Numbered from the stretch's first letter, positions 8,028 through 18,019 are shown. The stretch is DNA of 55,427 nucleotides from Gammaproteobacteria bacterium (GCA_021647505.1 JAKIUN010000019.1:1-55427); one strand, 5' to 3'. The notes: generated by a model from the sequence alone, not told the origin. Numbers and translations: made by a program.

Positions 8028-8756
8028 ATGACGAAAGACACCATGGAAAAACGCGAAGAACTCTATGCTGGCAAGGCAAAATCAGTCTATCTCACCGATG
8101 AGCCGGATCACCTGATTCTGCATTACCGCAATGATACCTCCGCCTTCGACGGGGAAAAGATCGAGCAGCTGGAACGCAAGGGCGAGGTCAACAACAAGTT
8201 CAGCGCCTTTATTATGCAGAAGCTGGAAGCCGCAGGCGTGCCGACCCATCACGAAGGCGTGATTTCGGCGGAAGAATCGCTGGTGAAGAAGCTGGACATG
8301 TTCCCCATCGAATGCGTGGTGCGCAACATCGCCGCCGGCAGTCTCTGCAAGCGACTGGGTGTGGAAGAGGGTGTCAATCTCAATCCACCCACCTTTGAAT
8401 TCTTTCTCAAAAATGACCAGCTGCACGACCCGATGATCAATGAGTCCCACATCCGTTCCTTCGGCTGGGCCGATGGCGAAGCGGTCGAGAAAATGAAGGC
8501 ACTGACCTTCAAGGTCAACGATACCCTCACCCAATTGTTCGCTGATGCCGGCCTGCTGCTGGTGGATTACAAGCTGGAGTTCGGTCGTTACAAGGGTGAG
8601 ATTCTGCTCGGCGATGAATTCACCCCCGACGGCTGCCGTCTGTGGGATGCGGAGACACGCAAAAAACTGGATAAGGATCGTTTCCGTCAGGGTCTGGGCA
8701 GCGTAGTCGAGGCCTACGAGGAAGTGGCCCGGCGTCTGGGCGTGGATCTTTCCTGA
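8028..8756 (+). CDS. purC: Phosphoribosylaminoimidazole-succinocarboxamide synthase
   Basis: SAICAR synthetase joins CAIR and aspartate using ATP in purine synthesis. The 242-residue length fits the bacterial single-domain form (E. coli 237). Landmarks include [11 protein letters not shown] (ATP site), the [20 protein letters not shown] segment, [19 protein letters not shown] and [25 protein letters not shown] start at 8043 (MEKREEL) matches homologues slightly better than 8028, and neither has a strong ribosome site. Placement after dapA-bamC is conserved. Confidence 0.96.
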   Translation: MTKDTMEKREELYAGKAKSVYLTDEPDHLILHYRNDTSAFDGEKIEQLERKGEVNNKFSAFIMQKLEAAGVPTHHEGVISAEESLVKKLDMFPIECVVRNIAAGSLCKRLGVEEGVNLNPPTFEFFLKNDQLHDPMINESHIRSFGWADGEAVEKMKALTFKVNDTLTQLFADAGLLLVDYKLEFGRYKGEILLGDEFTPDGCRLWDAETRKKLDKDRFRQGLGSVVEAYEEVARRLGVDLS

Positions 8757-8789
8757 CCGGTCTCTCCGTTTCGACACTCCGTGAGATGG

Positions 8790-8964
8790 GCCGGACACGA
8801 ATGGCACTTATCTTAAGCTTGAGAGACTTGAAATGCCGTCATTCCCGCGAAGGCGGGAATCCAGAATGTACGGTGTTTCAAGTTCTCTGGATTCCGGGTC
8901 TTCACTTCGTTCCGCCCGGAATGACGGCATTTTTGGCTGAAGTAAGTGCCATTCGGGTCGGACA
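8790..8964. repeat. Nested inverted-repeat element (MITE-like)
   Basis: The outer arms share GAATGGCACTTA (8799-8810) and its complement TAAGTGCCATTC (8943-8954), with GGACA-like ends. Inside is a second palindrome running from GTCATTCCCGCGAAGGCGGG (near 8838) to its partner CCGCCCGGAATGACGGC (near 8930). The inner unit resembles the widespread dRS3-like family built on ATTCCCGCG. Another copy of the outer arm occurs at 18035-18048. No gene is seen from 8757 to 9045. Confidence 0.8.
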
Positions 8965-9045
8965 CCGATGATTCCTATGGGAACAGGCATTCAACAGCTA
9001 AGCCAGTGAAAATACTTATGCAGCGATGAATATGAGTAGAAAAAA

Positions 9046-9705
9046 TTAATCGCTTTGATATTTTTGTCTGCGGCGCGAGGCATACAGCGCTATTAATCCC
9101 AGACCCCATAAAGCCAGGCTATTAGATTCTGGGACAGAGATTATTTCAGAAAGTGTTATGTTATCCAGCCAGCCGGTCTCTGAAGAAGTGCCAACAATGG
9201 CAAATGCAAACTCATGCCTACCACTGCAAATATTAGCATATGTACACATACCCGTTAAAAATTCCGATGTCAGCGTTATATTTAATGAGATTCCTGCCAA
9301 GGCATCAGCCACAGAGTTCGCTGTAAACTCCTTGATATAGTCGGCAATGATGAAATTCAAAATGGTGCCTTCTGCACGGATATTGTAAGACTTCGTGATA
9401 TCCAGTTCACCAAATGTTCTGAAGTTTGCACAGCTGGCGCTGCCTCCCCTCCAAACATGGCCAGCGCTACCATCAAGATATGCCGTGTAGTTACCGGATC
9501 CGCCCGTACCAAAATCTCCAGGCGTGGTTACCCCCGTCATTGCCCCGGTGCATCCTATGAATTGACTGGTTCCAGAATCCGGGTTATGGGTTCCCGGTGC
9601 CAGGGTGCCCGCTTCAAAATCACCATTACTTATTAAATTTGCATATGATGAAGCACCTGAAAATATAAGAGCTGAGAATAATAATATCTGGATAAATGTT
9701 TTCAT
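9046..9705 (-). CDS. PEP-CTERM sorting-domain protein
   Basis: This 219-residue exported protein has an N-terminal signal peptide (about residues 1-22, ending near SSYAN), a middle region starting NLISNGDFEAG that resembles a carbohydrate-binding or choice-of-anchor fold, and a C-terminal PEP-CTERM tail: VPES, a hydrophobic helix (LALWGLGLIALY) and a basic end (ASRRRQK). The motif has Ser where most have Pro after VPE. Such proteins are processed by exosortase (EpsH), which is not in this window. The gene stands alone and is more AT-rich than the core genes. Confidence 0.82.
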   Translation of the reverse strand: MKTFIQILLFSALIFSGASSYANLISNGDFEAGTLAPGTHNPDSGTSQFIGCTGAMTGVTTPGDFGTGGSGNYTAYLDGSAGHVWRGGSASCANFRTFGELDITKSYNIRAEGTILNFIIADYIKEFTANSVADALAGISLNITLTSEFLTGMCTYANICSGRHEFAFAIVGTSSETGWLDNITLSEIISVPESNSLALWGLGLIALYASRRRQKYQSD

Positions 9706-9891
9706 GAATAGTTGCCTGATTTACAGATACTACCTAATTCTGCTTTGTGTTTTAGGATGGTCGATGATAAAAAAGTGCCTAAAAGTGCCTATTGTCGCCT
9801 CAGTGCGTCTGTTTTTGGTGGCACTTTTCAGGTGCAACAGTATTATCTTGTTAATTGAGAACACCCCCCCTCCCGTGTAGGGTCTCATGCC

Positions 9892-10160
9892 GGTTCTCCG
9901 TAAGCTGTGTGAAATTACCCATGTAACGTACAATGCCACCCTCTCCGATGCCGTATTTTACGCTCTAGCGAATCACAGCGAGTAGAATCATGGAGATAAT
10001 AGGGGAGCATTATAGTCAACTGTTCGGCATTTATACACCGTGGGTACCCGCAGTCGATCTAAACTTGATGAGCAGCAGGTAGATATCGTTATCGAGTACA
10101 CCGATAAAACTCGTGCTTGACGTTACTTGGGTATCATGCGATCTGCTCTAGATTTACACT
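9892..10160 (+). pseudogene. ISL3-family insertion sequence relic (left end and transposase start)
   Basis: GGTTCTCCGTAAG followed by CTGTGTGAAATT at 9892-9916 resembles the left end of the ISL3-type element at 55303. An ATG at 9990 then reads GEHYSQLFGIYTPW, matching EEHYSQLLGVNSPW of that element. A frameshift near 10070 moves the match to EQQVDIVIEYTDK before a stop. Homology is lost after about 10160. It is a decayed fragment with no active product. Nothing clear is seen in 9706-9891 or 10161-10282. Confidence 0.72.
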
Positions 10161-10282
10161 GCATGCTGCCGCAGTTTTGCTGTAAAATTCATCGAGCTTA
10201 AACCATCCTGAATCCGTGGTTCCAGGACAGATGCAGAGCGCACCTACTTCCTGCGTTCCCTCTCATCTAATCTGGAGCTGAC

Positions 10283-11065
10283 ATGCGCATTGCCCTTGGG
10301 ATGGAATACGATGGCCAGCATTTTCGCGGCTGGCAGGCACAGAAGAGTGGCCTGCCCACGGTGCAGGCCAGTCTGCAGCGGGGGCTGTCACGGGTGGCCA
10401 ATGTGCCCGTGGCGGTGGTCTGCGCCGGGCGCACCGATGCCGGCGTGCATGCCCTGGAGCAAGTGGTGCATTTCGATACCGAGGCCGAGCGTAGCGCGCA
10501 ATCCTGGGTGCGGGGCACCAACACCAATATCGAGCGGGCGATCACTGTGTTATGGGCGAAGCCGGTGAGCAATGATTTCCACGCCCGTTTTTCTGCCTTC
10601 AGTCGTCGCTATCGCTATGTCATTCTCAACCGCCCGGTACGCTCCAGCCTGGCCAGCGGTCGCATTACCTGGGAATATCGTCCACTGGATGTGATGCGCA
10701 TGGCCGAGGCAGGCCATTACTTGCTTGGCGAACAGGATTTCACCTCTTACCGTGCCGTCGCTTGCCAGTCTAATACTCCGTTTCGCAACGTCACCCGGTT
10801 GGATGTCTCGCGGCACGATGACCTGGTGTTCATCGACATCGAGGCCAATGCCTTTTTGCATCACATGGTGCGCAATATCGCCGGTGTGCTGATGGACATC
10901 GGTGCTGGAGAACGTTCACCGGACTGGGCCGGCGAGGTGTTGGCGGCGCGTGACCGCACGGCTGGAGGCGTGACTGCGCCGCCGCACGGGCTGTACCTGA
11001 TGGCGGTGGGGTATCCGTCCGAGTTTGGCGTCCCGCACCTGTCCAATACCCGGCTGGTCTGGTAA
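10283..11065 (+). CDS. truA: tRNA pseudouridine(38-40) synthase
   Basis: This 260-residue enzyme isomerises uridines 38-40 in the tRNA anticodon arm. The catalytic motif AGRTDAGVHA places the nucleophile at Asp52. Other family segments are MEYDGQHFRGWQ near the N-terminus, FHARFSAFSRRYRY and the late FLHHMVRNIAGVLMDIG. In related bacteria truA often follows asd and fimV; neither is present here, and a relic-rich gap precedes it. trpF lies about 190 bases downstream. Confidence 0.96.
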   Translation: MRIALGMEYDGQHFRGWQAQKSGLPTVQASLQRGLSRVANVPVAVVCAGRTDAGVHALEQVVHFDTEAERSAQSWVRGTNTNIERAITVLWAKPVSNDFHARFSAFSRRYRYVILNRPVRSSLASGRITWEYRPLDVMRMAEAGHYLLGEQDFTSYRAVACQSNTPFRNVTRLDVSRHDDLVFIDIEANAFLHHMVRNIAGVLMDIGAGERSPDWAGEVLAARDRTAGGVTAPPHGLYLMAVGYPSEFGVPHLSNTRLVW

Positions 11066-11257
11066 TCTGCGCGTTTGTCCGAACCTGGATTGGCCTGTTG
11101 ACCGCTTCGAGTCAGGTCTAAGTGTCTGGTCATCAACGAATTCATCGAAAGGCTGATTTCGTCTGCCGGGTAAAGACGCTACGACCTGCCCAGCGGCGCT
11201 CAGAACCACGGGACGGGCCGTTCAACGGATCAATCCAGATTGAACATCCAGCTACGC

Positions 11258-11893
11258 ATGCGAACCCGAATCAAGATCTGCGGTTTTACCCGTCCCGACG
11301 ATGCCCGACAGGCCGCTGCACTGGGTGTGGACGCTATCGGCCTGGTATTTTATACGCCCAGCCCGCGTGCCGTGGACATCGCCCGGGCGCAGGCCATTAT
11401 CGGGGCTTTGCCACCCTTCGTGAGCCGCGTGGGCCTGTTCGTCGATGAGTCTGCCGCGCAGGTGCAAGCGGTGCTGGAACAGGTGGCGCTGGATTCGTTG
11501 CAGTTCCACGGTGACGAAGCTCCGGACTACTGCGCACAGTTCGGTCGTCCCTGGTTGAAAGCCATCCGTATGCGCGAGGGCGTGGATCTGGCCCGTGAAG
11601 CCGAACGCTACCGCAGTGCCACCGGCCTGTTGCTGGACGCCTATCGTCCCGGCACGCCGGGGGGCACCGGTGAGTCCTTCGCGTGGTCACGGGTGCCACA
11701 GGATTTGAATTTGTCCATCGTGCTGGCCGGCGGTCTGAGTTCGGCCAATGTGGCCGAAGCCATCGCGGCGGTGCGGCCCTTCGCCGTGGATCTCAGCGGC
11801 GGCGTGGAATCGGCGAAGGGCATCAAAGATGTGTTGAAGATGGCTGAGCTGGTGGACGCGGTACATGCGGCAGATGGGCGGCGCAAACGTTGA
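11258..11893 (+). CDS. trpF: Phosphoribosylanthranilate isomerase
   Basis: This TIM-barrel enzyme of 211 residues converts phosphoribosylanthranilate to CdRP in tryptophan synthesis. The catalytic Cys8 lies in IKICGFTRPDD and the catalytic Asp in LLLDAYRPGTPGGTG; the phosphate-binding LAGGLSSANV and DLSGGVES loops are present. The ATG at 11258 gives the standard N-terminus; a TTG at 11240 would add six residues. It is a stand-alone trpF, not fused to trpC, in the truA-trpF order seen in many gammaproteobacteria. Confidence 0.96.
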   Translation: MRTRIKICGFTRPDDARQAAALGVDAIGLVFYTPSPRAVDIARAQAIIGALPPFVSRVGLFVDESAAQVQAVLEQVALDSLQFHGDEAPDYCAQFGRPWLKAIRMREGVDLAREAERYRSATGLLLDAYRPGTPGGTGESFAWSRVPQDLNLSIVLAGGLSSANVAEAIAAVRPFAVDLSGGVESAKGIKDVLKMAELVDAVHAADGRRKR

Positions 11894-11902
11894 CAGTTTT
11901 TT

Positions 11903-12000
11903 GCTACAGAGACACAGCATTCACAGGGAATTTTGAAATGCCTTCCAAAGCCGTTTCCGTTTGGGTGTTTTTCTCTGTGCCCTCTGTGCCTCTGTGGCGC
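11903..12000. repeat. CACAGAG-type palindromic repeat between trpF and trpB
   Basis: The left arm has CTACAGAGACACAG and the right arm (near 11973-11998) has CTCTGTGCCTCTGTGGC, so the unit can fold across about 100 bases. Related units lie at 13320-13386, 24005-24081 and 26968-27035, and a half unit at 15202. It extends an open frame into trpB but is not part of that gene. Confidence 0.8.
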
Positions 12001-12071
12001 ATGTCTTTTGGTCGTGGTTCAACGAAAAGTTGCTGCCGCCCGATACGCGCATAACGAAAAGTGGAGCAGTA

Positions 12072-13289
<1,218 letters not shown>

Positions 13290-13319
13290 AGTCTGCGGGG
13301 CCACCTACGAAAAAATCTG

Positions 13320-13412
13320 TTTGCCACAGGGGCACAGAGATAACGAACATCAAGTTCTCTCTATGTCTTTTGCGCCTCTGTGGCAAGTGTCTTTAATTGC
13401 GGGCATGGCCTG
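13320..13412. repeat. CACAGAG-type palindrome plus REP-like fragment between trpB and trpA
   Basis: The arms TTGCCACAGGGGCACAGAGA (13321-13340) and GCGCCTCTGTGGCAA (13372-13386) form one palindrome. Directly after it, GCGGGCATGGCCTGC resembles a degraded copy of the GCGGGCCATGCCCGC family seen at 3717 and 15173. Confidence 0.7.
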
Positions 13413-13478
13413 CATCCGCGCTCGGGATAGCAGATCCGGGCGTGCATTGTACTGAAGCGAAAAGCCAAGAGAACCAAC

Positions 13479-14282
13479 ATGGGCCGTATCACGAACTGTT
13501 TTGACCGACTGAAAACTGAAGGCCGCAAGGCCCTCGTCCCCTACGTTACCGCTGGTGACCCGGAGCCCGCCATTACTGTGCCGCTGATGCATGCGATGGT
13601 GGAAGCCGGTGCCGATATCGTCGAACTGGGTGTGCCGTTCTCTGACCCCATGGCCGATGGCCCGGTGATCCAGCGCGCCGCCGAGCGAGCTCTCGAACAC
13701 GGCACCAGTCTGCGTGATGTGCTGGCCATGGTGGCCGAGTTCCGCCGGCAGGACGCCGATACGCCGGTGGTGCTGATGGGCTATCTTAATCCGGTGGAGG
13801 TCATGGGCTACGAGACCTTCGCCAAGACCGCCGCCGAGGCGGGTGTAGACGGTGTGATCAACGTCGATCTGCCACCGGAAGAGGCCCACGAGCTGAGCAC
13901 GGCTCTGCGCGACCAGGGTATTGATCCCATTTTCCTGCTTGCGCCGACCTCCGATGATAGACGCATCGAGAAAATCTGCGCAGCAGCCAGTGGCTATGTC
14001 TATTACGTGGCCCTAAAGGGCGTCACCGGCGCCAGCAGTCTGGATGTACAGTCCGTGACCGACAAACTGGCGCAGATTGGTCGTCACACCGGGCTGCCGG
14101 TGGCTGTTGGTTTTGGTATCAAGGATGCTGCCTCCGCAGCCGCCGTGGCCAACGTGGCCGATGCCGTGGTGGTAGGCAGCGTGTTGGTGAAAAAGGTCGA
14201 GCAGAATGTCGCTCAAAGCGATAGAATCACCCGGGAAATTACCGATGTTATCGCCCGCATGCGTGCGGCGATGGATGTCTAA
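13479..14282 (+). CDS. trpA: Tryptophan synthase alpha chain
   Basis: This 267-residue TIM-barrel subunit cleaves indole-3-glycerol phosphate to indole, which passes to TrpB. The catalytic pair is Glu49 ([11 protein letters not shown]) and Asp60 (ADGPVIQ), with numbering identical to the enteric enzyme. The phosphate site GVTGASS and the GFGIKDA loop are present. It is followed by accD after 18 bases, the common trpA-accD order. Confidence 0.97.
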   Translation: MGRITNCFDRLKTEGRKALVPYVTAGDPEPAITVPLMHAMVEAGADIVELGVPFSDPMADGPVIQRAAERALEHGTSLRDVLAMVAEFRRQDADTPVVLMGYLNPVEVMGYETFAKTAAEAGVDGVINVDLPPEEAHELSTALRDQGIDPIFLLAPTSDDRRIEKICAAASGYVYYVALKGVTGASSLDVQSVTDKLAQIGRHTGLPVAVGFGIKDAASAAAVANVADAVVVGSVLVKKVEQNVAQSDRITREITDVIARMRAAMDV

Positions 14283-14300
14283 CAGAGACGGGTTGTTATC

Positions 14301-15161
14301 ATGAGTTGGCTGGAAAAATTAATCCCCTCGCGTATCCGTATTGATGGCACGCAGAAAAAGGCCGTTCCCGAGGGCCTGTGGGCCAAGTGCCCGGCCTGCG
14401 ATGCCGTGCTTTATCGCGCCGATCTGGAGCGCAATCTGGATGTCTGTCCCAAGTGCGACCACCATATGCGGCTCGGCGCCCGTCGTCGCCTCGAGACCTT
14501 TCTCGACGAAGAGCCGCGCGTGGAGATCGGTGAGAACCTGGAGCCGGTGGATACCCTCAAGTTTAAGGATCTGAAGAAATACAAGGATCGCCTGACCCAG
14601 GCGCAAAAGGCCACCGGTGAAAAAGATGCCCTGATCGGCATGATGGGGCAGGTGAAGGGGGTACCGTTGGTGGCTGCGGCCTTCGAGTTCAAGTTCATGG
14701 GTGGTTCTATGGGTTCGGTGGTGGGTGAGCGTTTCGTGCGCTGTGTCGATACCGCCATTGAGCACAATATCCCTTTCGTCTGCTTTACCGCCTCCGGCGG
14801 CGCGCGTATGCAGGAGGCCCTGTTTTCCCTGATGCAGATGGCCAAGACCAGCGCGGCCCTGGCGAAGATGAGCAAGCGAGGTATCCCGTTCGTTTCTGTG
14901 ATGACCGATCCCACCATGGGTGGCGTCTCCGCCAGTCTGGCCATGCTCGGCGACCTCAACCTGGCCGAGCCCAAGGCCCTGATCGGCTTCGCCGGCCCGC
15001 GGGTTATCGAGCAGACCGTGCGACAGACCCTGCCGGAAGGCTTCCAGCGCAGTGAATTCCTGCTCGAACACGGCACCGTGGATATGATTGTCGATCGCCG
15101 CGAAATGCGTGATCGGCTGGCTCGCGTGCTTAGCATACTCACCGCCCAGCCGGCGGCTTAA
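14301..15161 (+). CDS. accD: Acetyl-CoA carboxylase carboxyltransferase beta subunit
   Basis: This 286-residue subunit transfers CO2 from biotin to acetyl-CoA, with AccA. A four-Cys zinc ribbon (Cys30, Cys33, Cys49, Cys52) heads the protein, followed by the crotonase-like fold with [18 protein letters not shown] and [17 protein letters not shown]. In many gammaproteobacteria folC follows accD; here the conserved run ends at accD and an accessory segment begins. Confidence 0.97.
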   Translation: MSWLEKLIPSRIRIDGTQKKAVPEGLWAKCPACDAVLYRADLERNLDVCPKCDHHMRLGARRRLETFLDEEPRVEIGENLEPVDTLKFKDLKKYKDRLTQAQKATGEKDALIGMMGQVKGVPLVAAAFEFKFMGGSMGSVVGERFVRCVDTAIEHNIPFVCFTASGGARMQEALFSLMQMAKTSAALAKMSKRGIPFVSVMTDPTMGGVSASLAMLGDLNLAEPKALIGFAGPRVIEQTVRQTLPEGFQRSEFLLEHGTVDMIVDRREMRDRLARVLSILTAQPAA

Positions 15162-15167
15162 AGTCCG

Positions 15168-15225
15168 TGTAGGAGCGGGCCATGCCCGCGATAAAGGTTC
15201 TTTACCACAGAGCACGGAGAATCAT
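15168..15225. repeat. REP-like palindrome and half CACAGAG repeat after accD
   Basis: GGAGCGGGCCATGCCCGCGA (15172-15191) is another copy of the outer motif at 3717. TACCACAGAGCACGGAGAAT (15203-15222) resembles one arm of the CACAGAG family without its partner. The rest of the gap to 15384 shows nothing clear. Confidence 0.65.
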
Positions 15226-15384
15226 CGTGATTGTTTCCGTGCAACCCTCTAGTGGACTCACCACACCTTTCCCACTCTTGTGTTCATTAAATGATAAAAT
15301 AAGAAATAGAAAAAATGGAGTTGTTTTGTTCGGTCAAAAAGTCTTTCTCCGTCAATATAATTCAGCCCTATCTGACCTGGCAGC

Positions 15385-16548
15385 GTGATGACGTCACAAT
15401 GGAGACGCCTAGCATTGTTCAGGCAAGGTCTAACGTCGCAGCAGCAGTTTGGCGCAGACTTGTCTGGAACGCGTAACGCAATCGAGCATCTTGGTTATGT
15501 GCAAATTGATACGCTATCGGTGGTCGAGCGCGCGCATCACCATGTATTGTGGAACCGAGTGCCGGGTTATGACCCAACCCACTTAAATCAGCTGATCAGC
15601 GAGCAACACATCTTTGAGTATTGGTACCATGCCGCTTCATATCTGCCAATGCGCGACTACCGTTATGCGCTACCGCACATGACGTCGATACGCAATGGTG
15701 AAAACCGCTATTACACCAATGTTGACGAACACCTGATGAGCGAGATATTGGCCCGCGTGGGCGCAGAGGGGGCGTTACGGTTGCGTGATCTCGACAAGGG
15801 GAACAAGGGCAACAAGGGTAATGGTAATTGGTGGAGCATGGGGCGGAGTAAACGCGCCCTCGAAAAGCTGTTTATGCAGGGCGATCTGATGGTGTGCGAA
15901 CGCAATGGCATGGAGAAGGTCTATGACCTCACCGAACGTTGTTTGCCAGAGGGTATCGATCTGAGTGTGCCTACGCTGAGCCAATATGCAGCCTATTTGT
16001 TCGACACCACACTCAGGGCGCACGGTGTTTTCACCTGGAAGCAGCTATTGCACCTAAAAACGGGTAAACCGTTGCGGGACGCGATGCGTAAGGTTCTCGA
16101 CGAGCGTATCGAAGCCGGAGTGGTAAGAGCACTGGATAACGTCGATGCGCCAACTGCCTACGTAGACATCAAGGCACTTGAACAGGAACCGGCAATCGAT
16201 GGCGTACTGAAGGTGCTGTCCCCATTCGATAATGTGGTGATCCACCGTGATCGCTTGAGTACACTGTTCGAATTTGACTACCGGATTGAATGTTATGTCT
16301 CAGCGTCTAAGCGTGTGTTCGGCTATTTTTGTCTGCCAATTCTGTGCGGCGACAAGTTCGTTGGTCGAATCGATTGTAAGGCGCATCGGGCCGACCAACG
16401 TTTTGAAGTTTTAAGTCTGAACCTGGAAGGTGGCACGCTCGATCGAGATCAATTTTTCCCCGCGTTAAGTGGCGAGCTACAAAGGTTCGCCGACTTTAAT
16501 AAATGCCCGTTGCTCGATGCGAGCGTAGTTGCTGCGAAGGGTAAGTAA
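15385..16548 (+). CDS. YcaQ/AlkX-like DNA glycosylase (HTH_42 family)
   Basis: This 387-residue protein belongs to the winged-helix crosslink-repair glycosylase family of E. coli YcaQ. The segment YVQIDTLSVVERAHHHVLWNRV holds a Q-x-D motif, which distinguishes the AlkX/YcaQ type from the QxQ of AlkZ. Other family segments are FEYWYHAASYLPMRDYRY and LSPFDNVVIHRDR. It probably excises alkylated bases and unhooks interstrand crosslinks. A short Lys-Gly-Asn run (about residues 137-148, DNA 15793-15830) comes from near-identical AACAAGGG units. The start is GTG at 15385 or ATG at 15388. It stands alone in an accessory segment. Confidence 0.88.
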   Translation: MMTSQWRRLALFRQGLTSQQQFGADLSGTRNAIEHLGYVQIDTLSVVERAHHHVLWNRVPGYDPTHLNQLISEQHIFEYWYHAASYLPMRDYRYALPHMTSIRNGENRYYTNVDEHLMSEILARVGAEGALRLRDLDKGNKGNKGNGNWWSMGRSKRALEKLFMQGDLMVCERNGMEKVYDLTERCLPEGIDLSVPTLSQYAAYLFDTTLRAHGVFTWKQLLHLKTGKPLRDAMRKVLDERIEAGVVRALDNVDAPTAYVDIKALEQEPAIDGVLKVLSPFDNVVIHRDRLSTLFEFDYRIECYVSASKRVFGYFCLPILCGDKFVGRIDCKAHRADQRFEVLSLNLEGGTLDRDQFFPALSGELQRFADFNKCPLLDASVVAAKGK

Positions 16549-16671
16549 TCAATAGTCGAAAATCGGTGAATTTGAGTAATGGAATATAACACCGCTTTAA
16601 ACTTCCAGACTGTGTACGGTATATGTTAGGTGTGAAAACCACAATTTTTCACATGGAGGTCAAAAGTATTT

Positions 16672-16698
16672 TGTCACACTTCTACGACGAAATGTGTC
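16672..16698 (+). promoter_or_regulatory. Candidate ECF-type promoter upstream of the SnoaL-like gene
   Basis: TGTCACA at 16672-16678 is followed after 16 bases by TGTC at 16695-16698, 57 bases before the ATG. The reported ECF41 signature is TGTCACA-N16-CGTC, so the -35 part and spacing match and the -10 part differs by one base. A small hairpin (TGTGAAAA/TTTTCACA, about 16631-16653) lies upstream. Confidence 0.5.
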
Positions 16699-16755
16699 TA
16701 ATTAAATGAGGCATAGATTATCTCTGTCTTCAAACCAGTTAAAAGGATACTGAGC

Positions 16756-17151
16756 ATGTCGAAACCGAAAGAAGTGGTACAAGCCATGTATGCGGCCTAT
16801 GGCACAGGAAACATGGAGGCACTGAAAAATACTTTATCAGATGATGTCCAATGGATTTATCATGGCACCGATGAGATAGAGCACTCGGGAGTTTACAAAG
16901 GCAAGAAAGGAGTAACAAAGTTTTTTAGTAATGTTAACGAACATGTAGATTATATTGACTTTCAGCCGAGCCAGTTTATTGCTGAAGAAAATATGGTAGT
17001 GGTGTTAGGTAATGAAAAACAAAAAATCAAAAGAAATGGTGAAATGCTGGATCAAGAATGGATTCAAGTATATACAGTTGAGAAAGAACTGATCACGCGT
17101 ATGGAAGAATTTTCAAATACCTCGCATGCTGCAAAGTTACATATGAAATAA
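16756..17151 (+). CDS. SnoaL/NTF2-like fold protein
   Basis: This 131-residue protein has the nuclear-transport-factor-2/ketosteroid-isomerase-like fold: an N-terminal helix VVQAMYAAYGTGNMEALKNT, the strand DDVQWIYHG, the GVYKGKKGVTKFF segment and a closing WIQVYTVEKELITRMEEFSNT. Family members include small enzymes, immunity proteins and the regulatory C-terminal domain of ECF41 sigma factors. No catalytic residue can be assigned with confidence. It is AT-rich compared with accD or hrcA, lies just upstream of an ECF-like sigma factor on the same strand, and has a candidate ECF promoter. The function is unknown. Confidence 0.8.
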   Translation: MSKPKEVVQAMYAAYGTGNMEALKNTLSDDVQWIYHGTDEIEHSGVYKGKKGVTKFFSNVNEHVDYIDFQPSQFIAEENMVVVLGNEKQKIKRNGEMLDQEWIQVYTVEKELITRMEEFSNTSHAAKLHMK

Positions 17152-17164
17152 TATTATAAAGGAT

Positions 17165-17205
17165 CACCACCGTCCTCTTCAATAAGGACGGTAGTGATTA
17201 ATTTT
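17165..17205 (+). terminator. Hairpin between the SnoaL-like and sigma-factor genes
   Basis: CACCACCGTCC pairs with GGACGGTAGTG (one mismatch) around a CTCTTCAATAA loop, followed by ATTAATTTT. It could be a weak terminator or attenuator that lowers read-through into the sigma gene. Confidence 0.5.
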
Positions 17206-17218
17206 GGTGTAATTAATA

Positions 17219-18019
17219 ATGAAAATAGAGTTTCTCGTTAAGCGCGCTATTGAAGGTGATAAAGTAGCGTTGAAGGGTATCATTGAATCAATTCAGGATG
17301 ATGTATATTACTTAGCATTGAGAATGTTAGCTAATCCTGAGGATGCTCAGGATGCAGCACAAGAAATTCTCATCAAAGTTATAACAAACCTTTCTTCCTT
17401 TGAGTTTAAGAGCAAATTTAAAACGTGGGTGTATCGTATTGCAGCTAATTATCTTATTTCAAATAAAAAAATTAAAGATAAAGAGCCCACGTTTGATTCA
17501 TCCAAAGCTGACCTTGAGAGTGACCTGGAGGAGCCTGCTGAGCTCATAAGTTGCCCAGAATATTCAGCTATGCTCAATGAATTACGGATTTTTTGCACTA
17601 TATCTATGCTTATGTGTTTTTCTCCATCCTATAGAATGGTATATATATTAGGGGATATTTTTGAGTTAGAACATCAAGAAGCAAGTCAAATACTTGGCCT
17701 CTCAAAAGACACCTATAGAAAACAACTTTCAAGAGCCAGAATAAAGCTTATAAAATTTATGAGTAGCACTTGTGGTTTAGCAAATGAACATGCAAGTTGT
17801 AGTTGTGAATGGAAATTAAAAGGGGCCATATGTCGAGAGAGGGTAAACCCAAAGTATATAAAATTTTCGGACATAACCAATCCCACATATTCAGAAATTC
17901 AACAAAGAGCTAAAGAAACACAAAAAGAGCTAAAAACAGTAACACTGCAACGCTCAATAACTCATTATAAATACCCTTCTAAATTAAGTGAGTTATTAGA
18001 AGTGTTGATAAATCAGTGA
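17219..18019 (+). CDS. ECF-type RNA polymerase sigma factor with Cys-rich C-terminal extension
   Basis: This 266-residue protein has sigma region 2 at about residues 22-85 (DDVYYLALRMLANPEDAQDAAQEIL and FKTWVYRIAANYLIS) and region 4 at about 125-180 (HQEASQILGLSKDTYRKQLSRARIKL). It is longer than a minimal ECF factor: after region 4 comes a Cys-rich stretch (CGLANEHASCSCEWKLKGA, then another Cys) that may bind metal, and then a helical tail. No anti-sigma gene is adjacent; the SnoaL-like gene upstream is the only linked candidate partner. It is AT-rich relative to the flanking core genes, which suggests acquisition. The promoter target is not known. Confidence 0.85.
   Translation: MKIEFLVKRAIEGDKVALKGIIESIQDDVYYLALRMLANPEDAQDAAQEILIKVITNLSSFEFKSKFKTWVYRIAANYLISNKKIKDKEPTFDSSKADLESDLEEPAELISCPEYSAMLNELRIFCTISMLMCFSPSYRMVYILGDIFELEHQEASQILGLSKDTYRKQLSRARIKLIKFMSSTCGLANEHASCSCEWKLKGAICRERVNPKYIKFSDITNPTYSEIQQRAKETQKELKTVTLQRSITHYKYPSKLSELLEVLINQ

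Noticed and set aside
11961-12071. N-terminal extension of trpB
   Set aside because: The extra codons come from a palindromic repeat that recurs elsewhere, and TrpB homologues begin near 12072.
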